Assembly (NCBI RefSeq): GCF_900176325.1
Contig: NZ_FWXK01000008.1
Span: forward strand, 1,946-37,421
DNA length: 35,476 bases
Reading direction: 5' to 3'
DNA from: Aerococcus suis
GTDB lineage: Bacteria; Bacillota; Bacilli; Lactobacillales; Aerococcaceae
The translations under genes and the position numbers were made by a program. The notes under the pieces are model-generated. The model was not told the DNA's origin. It was given only the letters and a program-made list of their open reading frames with translations, and searched no databases. Of the stretch, positions 32,013-35,476 are shown piece after piece (position 1 is the stretch's first letter; the number at the start of each line of letters is the position of its first letter).

Positions 32013-32506
32013 CAGGGTGTGAGCATTTGCGGTCAGCTCCTTGATTTTGGAAGAAAATAACGGATTTCGTTCTTTGAAATTCCGTATTTTCTGAAAAATC
32101 CATAGGAGCTGCAAATGTGAACCCAACTAAACAGGGTGTGAGAAAAAGCGGTTAGCCATGGAGCGTTGGACCAAAACCAGAGATTTCTGTTAAGAAATTG
32201 GAGGATTTTGGGAAACGCACGCCATGGCTGCTTTTTCGAACCCGACTAGAAAAGGATGCGATAAAGCATGTTTAACCACGGTCGTTGGACCTAAAAGCGA
32301 CGCCTCTCTGCAAGAGAGAAGGAGCTCTTTAGGGAAACGCTGCCGTGGTTGTGCTTTAGAGCTCGACTACACAGGGTGTGAAGAAACGCGCTCTGATTCG
32401 AACAACTAGAAGGAAAATCACAAGTTTCGCTTTTTGAAACGCGTGATTTTTCTGAAGAGGCTTCGAATCAGCGTTTCTGAACCCAACTAGGTGTGAGCAT
32501 TTGCGC
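32011..32506 (+). repeat. Tandem array of four 119-121-nt hairpin units plus a fifth stub
   Basis: Units: A 32011-32129, B 32130-32248, C 32249-32369, D 32370-32489, stub 32490-32506. Each opens with ACAGGGTGTGA (unit C: AAAAGGATGCGA) and closes with GAACCCAACTA or a variant. Each folds on itself: A CATTTGC (32024) with GCAAATG (32111) and AGCTCC with GGAGCT; B GAAAAAGC (32142) with GCTTTTTC (32230) and AGCCATGG with CCATGGCT; C TAAAGCA (32262) with TGCTTTA (32352) and AACCACGG with CCGTGGTT; D AGAAACGC (32382) with GCGTTTCT (32471) and CTGATTCGAA with TTCGAATCAG. Stem sequences differ between units while pairing is kept. No coding potential is convincing. It may be a non-coding RNA or mobile hairpin family. 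Confidence 0.85.
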
Positions 32507-32530
32507 CTTAACTCATATATTACCAAATAA

Positions 32531-32564
32531 AAAAGCGCCAGCTGATTCAGCTGGCGCTTTTAGT
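32531..32564. terminator. Strong bidirectional terminator
   Basis: A 14-bp perfect stem, AAAAGCGCCAGCTG (32531-32544) with its complement at 32548-32561, three-base loop, T/A runs both sides. It stops transcripts from ptsG and the hairpin array on + and the transferase on -. Confidence 0.93.
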
Positions 32565-32566
32565 GT

Positions 32567-33523
32567 CTATAGGCTAAAGTCTAAGTCAGGACCGACTGGG
32601 ACAATGCCATTAGGATTAATGGTTTTATGGCTATAGTAATAATGTTGTTGAATATGATCGAAGTTCACGGTTTCTTTAATCCCAGGAATGTGATAGATTC
32701 GGCGGGTATATTCCCAAAGATTTGGATAGTCGACTAATTGGCGAATGTTACATTTGAAATGACCAAAATACACTTTGTCAAAGCGAACTAAAGTGGTAAA
32801 TAGGCGAATATCAGCTTCAGTGAATTGGTCATTAACGAGATAATTGTGATGTTCAAGATGCGTTTCTAATTTATCTAAAGCATCGAAGACATGGTGGACT
32901 TCTTTTTCATAAACCGATTGTTCGGTAGCGAACCCAGTTTTATACACACCGTTATTAATATTGGGATAGACGAAATCATTCATTTTATCGATTTCTGAGC
33001 GCAACTCTTCTGGATAGTAGTCGCCTTCTTTAGCACCTAAATCGTCAAATGCACGAGTTAGCATGCGAATAATATCGGATGACTCGTTATTCACAATGGT
33101 GTCTTGTTTCAAATCATATAAAACAGGGACAGTGACACGGCCTGAATAATTTGAATCAACATGGGTGTAGATTTCATACATATAGTCCGCATTAATAACA
33201 GGATCCTTAATGACACCTGGGTAATCATGGAACGTCCAACCATGTTCCAACATATGAGGGTGGACGATTGAAATCGAAATCATATCTTCTAGTCCCTTTA
33301 AGGTTCGCATCATTAGTACGCGACTCGCCCAAGGACAGGCGTAGGAAATATAGAGATGGTAGCGACCAGGTTCTGCTTTAAAGCCTCCGTCTCCAGTGGG
33401 ACCAGGTTGGCCATCTTTCGTAATCCAATGTCTGAACTGTGACTCTTGGCGGACAAAATGGCCACCTGTACTTTCGGTGTCGTACCATTGATCGTGCCAT
33501 TCCCCATTAACTAGTAATCCCAT
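32567..33523 (-). CDS. Glutathione S-transferase family protein, Xi class (glutathionyl-hydroquinone reductase type)
   Basis: A 318-residue cytoplasmic protein. YISYACPWASRVL gives the catalytic Cys63 in the CPWA box of the ECM4/YqjG class; KGLEDMISISIVHPHM and VPVLYDLKQDTIVNNESSDI form the thioredoxin-like half with the glutathione-binding ESSDI, and the C-terminal half is helical (TEADIRLFTTLVRFD). Such enzymes reduce glutathionyl- or other thiol-hydroquinones. Most Lactobacillales lack the full xenobiotic pathway, so the true partner thiol is open. Start is supported by AAAGGAG. Single gene between a shared terminator and a divergent CPBP gene. Confidence 0.92.
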   Translation of the reverse strand: MGLLVNGEWHDQWYDTESTGGHFVRQESQFRHWITKDGQPGPTGDGGFKAEPGRYHLYISYACPWASRVLMMRTLKGLEDMISISIVHPHMLEHGWTFHDYPGVIKDPVINADYMYEIYTHVDSNYSGRVTVPVLYDLKQDTIVNNESSDIIRMLTRAFDDLGAKEGDYYPEELRSEIDKMNDFVYPNINNGVYKTGFATEQSVYEKEVHHVFDALDKLETHLEHHNYLVNDQFTEADIRLFTTLVRFDKVYFGHFKCNIRQLVDYPNLWEYTRRIYHIPGIKETVNFDHIQQHYYYSHKTINPNGIVPVGPDLDFSL

Positions 33524-33706
33524 AAATAATCTCCTTTCAAAAAGTAAGTGATAAATGCAAGCTAAATATAGCAGGTTTCAAAGGAGAGAACAACTAAATA
33601 CCCCTAGCTGATAAATACGATAACCGTTATAATGAGAGAAAAGTATGTATAATGTTAGTAATTATAGATTAAATGACATTTGAAATAAGTGAAAGGAATG
33701 GATAAT

Positions 33707-34393
33707 ATGTTTAAGCCGCACGGTCTTTTGGCACGAACGCTAGGAGTTGTTAAATTATTAGGCTGGCTCATTTTATATATGGTAGCGATAACGATTGTAC
33801 AAGTATACTTATTGCATCCTAATGGTGATCATCCATTAGTGTTATTAGGTTTCTTATTATTGTTAATTGGTGTGACGGCATTTTTTTATTGGCGATTCAA
33901 AAAATCATATCCGACGCAGGCGCAACGGTTACGTCTGTCTGATATTATTAGTGATATCGGTATTTTTATCGCATTACTAGTTGTCAAAGGGATTTTCGGT
34001 ATGTTGATCGAATGGTTATATAGTGAAAATACGACGGCAAATGATGCCGCAATACAAATGTTATTAGGAGAAGAACCTCATTTAGCGGTTATTGCGGTTT
34101 TCTTATTTATGACGGCAGTCACAGCACCATTTGTTGAAGAAGTTATTTTTAGAGGCTATTTAACGACTTACTTATTTCCTAAACAATCACTTATTTTGCC
34201 GATGATTCTGTCAGGAGCGGTTTTTTCCTTTATGCATCTATCCGGAAATATTGTCTCTTTCTTCCTATATATGACAATGGGTATGATGTTATATCTCGCG
34301 TATTATCGTAAACATAATATTCATGATGCTATCTTTGTTCATCTGTTAAATAATCTGCCGGCAGCGATTTTTATGGTGATGCAGTTACTGTAA
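33707..34393 (+). CDS. CPBP family intramembrane metalloprotease
   Basis: A 228-residue membrane protein of the Rce1/CAAX-type protease family with about seven helices. All three motifs are present: EEVIFR (144-149, the EExxxR box), FSFMH with His177, and HLLNN with His212 and Asn216. In Gram-positive bacteria such proteins act in bacteriocin immunity or maturation or in membrane protein turnover; no bacteriocin genes are seen nearby. I chose ATG 33707 because AAAGGA is nine bases upstream, while the ATG at 33698 touches that site and the GTG at 33689 lies upstream of it. TATAAT-like elements lie about 60-80 bases before. Confidence 0.92.
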   Translation: MFKPHGLLARTLGVVKLLGWLILYMVAITIVQVYLLHPNGDHPLVLLGFLLLLIGVTAFFYWRFKKSYPTQAQRLRLSDIISDIGIFIALLVVKGIFGMLIEWLYSENTTANDAAIQMLLGEEPHLAVIAVFLFMTAVTAPFVEEVIFRGYLTTYLFPKQSLILPMILSGAVFSFMHLSGNIVSFFLYMTMGMMLYLAYYRKHNIHDAIFVHLLNNLPAAIFMVMQLL

Positions 34394-34513
34394 CTGAGAT
34401 AATGTTACAGAAATGTTACAAAATGTTAGTTTATTTTGCAAAGTTTAAAGAAAAGTTTAAGAAAGTCTATAAACTCTCTTAGGATTAGAAAAGGTTGATA
34501 TATTAACATCTCT

Positions 34514-34546
34514 ACGCTCGTCTGATAAGCAGGCGAGCGTTTTTTA
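34514..34546 (+). terminator. Terminator after CPBP gene
   Basis: ACGCTCGTCTG (34514-34524) pairs with CAGGCGAGCGT (34530-34540) with one G-U pair, then T6. The remaining 34547-34688 gap is AT-rich and holds only the next gene's TATAAT (34649-34654). Confidence 0.9.
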
Positions 34547-34688
34547 TTAAAAAAATCAGTAAAAAAGTAAAGGAAAACTGATAATTGTTGTAAGAAAAAG
34601 TAAAGTTTTTGTAATCTATCTGTTACCACAAGGGGTAAATATTTTGAGTATAATGTGGGAGTAAATTATTCAGGGGGTAAATATAATT

Positions 34689-35476
34689 ATGAATAAATCG
34701 ATTAAGACAATGATTGGTGCGTCATTCGCAACCACAGCTGCCGTAGTTGCATTTGCACCTCAAGTATCAGCAGAAGAAACGTACACTATTGAGTCAGGCG
34801 ATACATTATTTTCTTTATCTCGCGAATTTGATACGACAATTGATGAGTTAATTCAATTAAATCATATTGAAGATGCTAACTTAATTATCGCTGGCGAACA
34901 TTTAACATTACCAGGCGCTAAAACAGTTGAAAATAACGCTGAAGATGGTGTGTATACTGTTGTTTCTGGTGATACATTAAATAAAATTGCTGCACAATTT
35001 AATACAACAGCTCAACATATCCGTGATTTAAATGGTATCACAGGTGATTTGATTTTAGTTGGTCAACAATTAAAAGTTGCTGGTGAAGTTGAACAAGCAA
35101 CCGTAACTGAAGAAACTGTTGGACAACAAGTTGAAACACCTGTCGTAGCTGAAGAAGCAGCACCAGTAGTTGAAGAAACAGTAGAAGCACCTGTTCAACA
35201 AGCACCTGTTTCTCAAGAGCCAGTTGTTCAAGAAGTTCAACCACAAGTTGATCAACAAGCAGCTGTTCAAGCACAAGTAGAAGCAGCACAAGCCGAAGCT
35301 GAAGCACGTGCAGCTGAAGCGGCTCAACAACAAGCAGCTGTTCAAGCACAAGTAGAAGCAGCACAAGCCGAAGCAGCCGCTCAAGCAGAAGCAGAACAAC
35401 AAGCCGAAGCTGAAGCAGCAGCTCAAGCGGAAGCAGAACAACAAGCCCAAGCCGAAGCTGAAGCAGCCGCCCAAGC
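34689..35476 (+). CDS. Secreted LysM peptidoglycan-binding protein (3' end outside window)
   Basis: At least 262 residues with no stop before the window edge. Residues 1-28 are a signal peptide with AFAPQVSA cleavage site. Two LysM repeats follow: residues 31-75 (TYTIESGDTLFSLSREF to LTLPG) and 88-130 (VYTVVSGDTLNKIAAQF to LKV), which bind N-acetylglucosamine in peptidoglycan. From residue 140 comes a long Ala/Gln/Glu-rich, repeat-built stretch that should form an extended helix or coiled coil. A catalytic or anchoring domain probably lies beyond the window, but none is visible. GGGGG is the ribosome site; TATAAT at 34649-34654 is the likely -10. Confidence 0.9.
   Translation, partial: MNKSIKTMIGASFATTAAVVAFAPQVSAEETYTIESGDTLFSLSREFDTTIDELIQLNHIEDANLIIAGEHLTLPGAKTVENNAEDGVYTVVSGDTLNKIAAQFNTTAQHIRDLNGITGDLILVGQQLKVAGEVEQATVTEETVGQQVETPVVAEEAAPVVEETVEAPVQQAPVSQEPVVQEVQPQVDQQAAVQAQVEAAQAEAEARAAEAAQQQAAVQAQVEAAQAEAAAQAEAEQQAEAEAAAQAEAEQQAQAEAEAAAQ

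Noticed and set aside
32224-32409. 61-residue plus-strand frame inside the hairpin array
   Set aside because: It crosses unit boundaries, starts inside one hairpin and has no ribosome site; the palindromic structure explains the sequence better.
32011-32506. CRISPR array
   Set aside because: Units are about 120 nt and repeat over their full length with self-complementary stems; there are no short identical repeats with unique spacers and no cas genes.
35038-35474. Minus-strand frames rich in Leu or Cys/Phe at the right edge
   Set aside because: They mirror the Ala/Gln/Glu repeat of the LysM protein on the plus strand, which has start, signal peptide and ribosome site.
1-35476. tRNA or rRNA genes
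   Set aside because: I saw no cloverleaf with a GTTCRA-type T loop and CCA end, nor any rRNA-like segment, on either strand.

Overview
The window looks like the chromosome of a low-to-moderate GC Gram-positive coccus of the order Lactobacillales. Strong AGGAGG-type ribosome sites, a lipobox lipoprotein, LPXTG wall anchors, a LysM secreted protein, LrgA/LrgB, a glucose PTS and biotin salvage (BirA plus BioY, no synthesis genes here) all fit. Aerococcus or a near relative is my best guess at genus; that is inference from overall style, not proof.

Layout. 1-182 is the last 59 codons of an LPXTG surface protein whose sequence recurs exactly at 25955-26136. 394-15151 is ordinary chromosome: M20 deacylase, YjiH membrane protein, CapA-like lipoprotein with a coupled DUF4298 gene, BrnQ, the birA-bioY operon with a likely BirA operator, three tandem YkvI-type transporter paralogues, a LOG-family protein, a PAP2 phosphatase coupled to an alanyl-tRNA-editing protein, and a diacylglycerol-kinase-family lipid kinase.

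15300-21073 is an AT-rich, decayed accessory zone. It opens with a 23S rRNA uracil methyltransferase gene whose catalytic middle has been replaced by about 457 bp holding a 24-bp tandem repeat and a small membrane-protein gene. It then carries a frameshifted zinc-ribbon gene, orphan gene ends, an intact GNAT gene, an IS3-family remnant, a frameshifted unknown gene, one large intact gene (a fused double 3-hydroxyacyl-CoA dehydrogenase whose second half has lost its catalytic His), and truncated GNAT, VOC and membrane-protein fragments.

21210-22781 returns to normal genes (HAD phosphatase, NAD(P)-binding protein). 23148-26136 is a large MSCRAMM-like LPXTG surface protein broken by two nonsense codons and one frameshift; because its 3' end is identical to that of the gene at the window start, it may be a silent recombination partner. 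26350-32012 holds DUF1294, lrgA-lrgB, a HutD/unknown/nth operon and a three-domain glucose PTS gene. Right at the PTS stop codon a tandem array of four 119-121-nt hairpin units begins (32011-32489, plus a fifth stub), whose stems differ in sequence yet stay paired: the most unusual structure in the window. The window ends with a glutathione transferase, a CPBP membrane protease and the start of a secreted LysM protein that runs off the edge.
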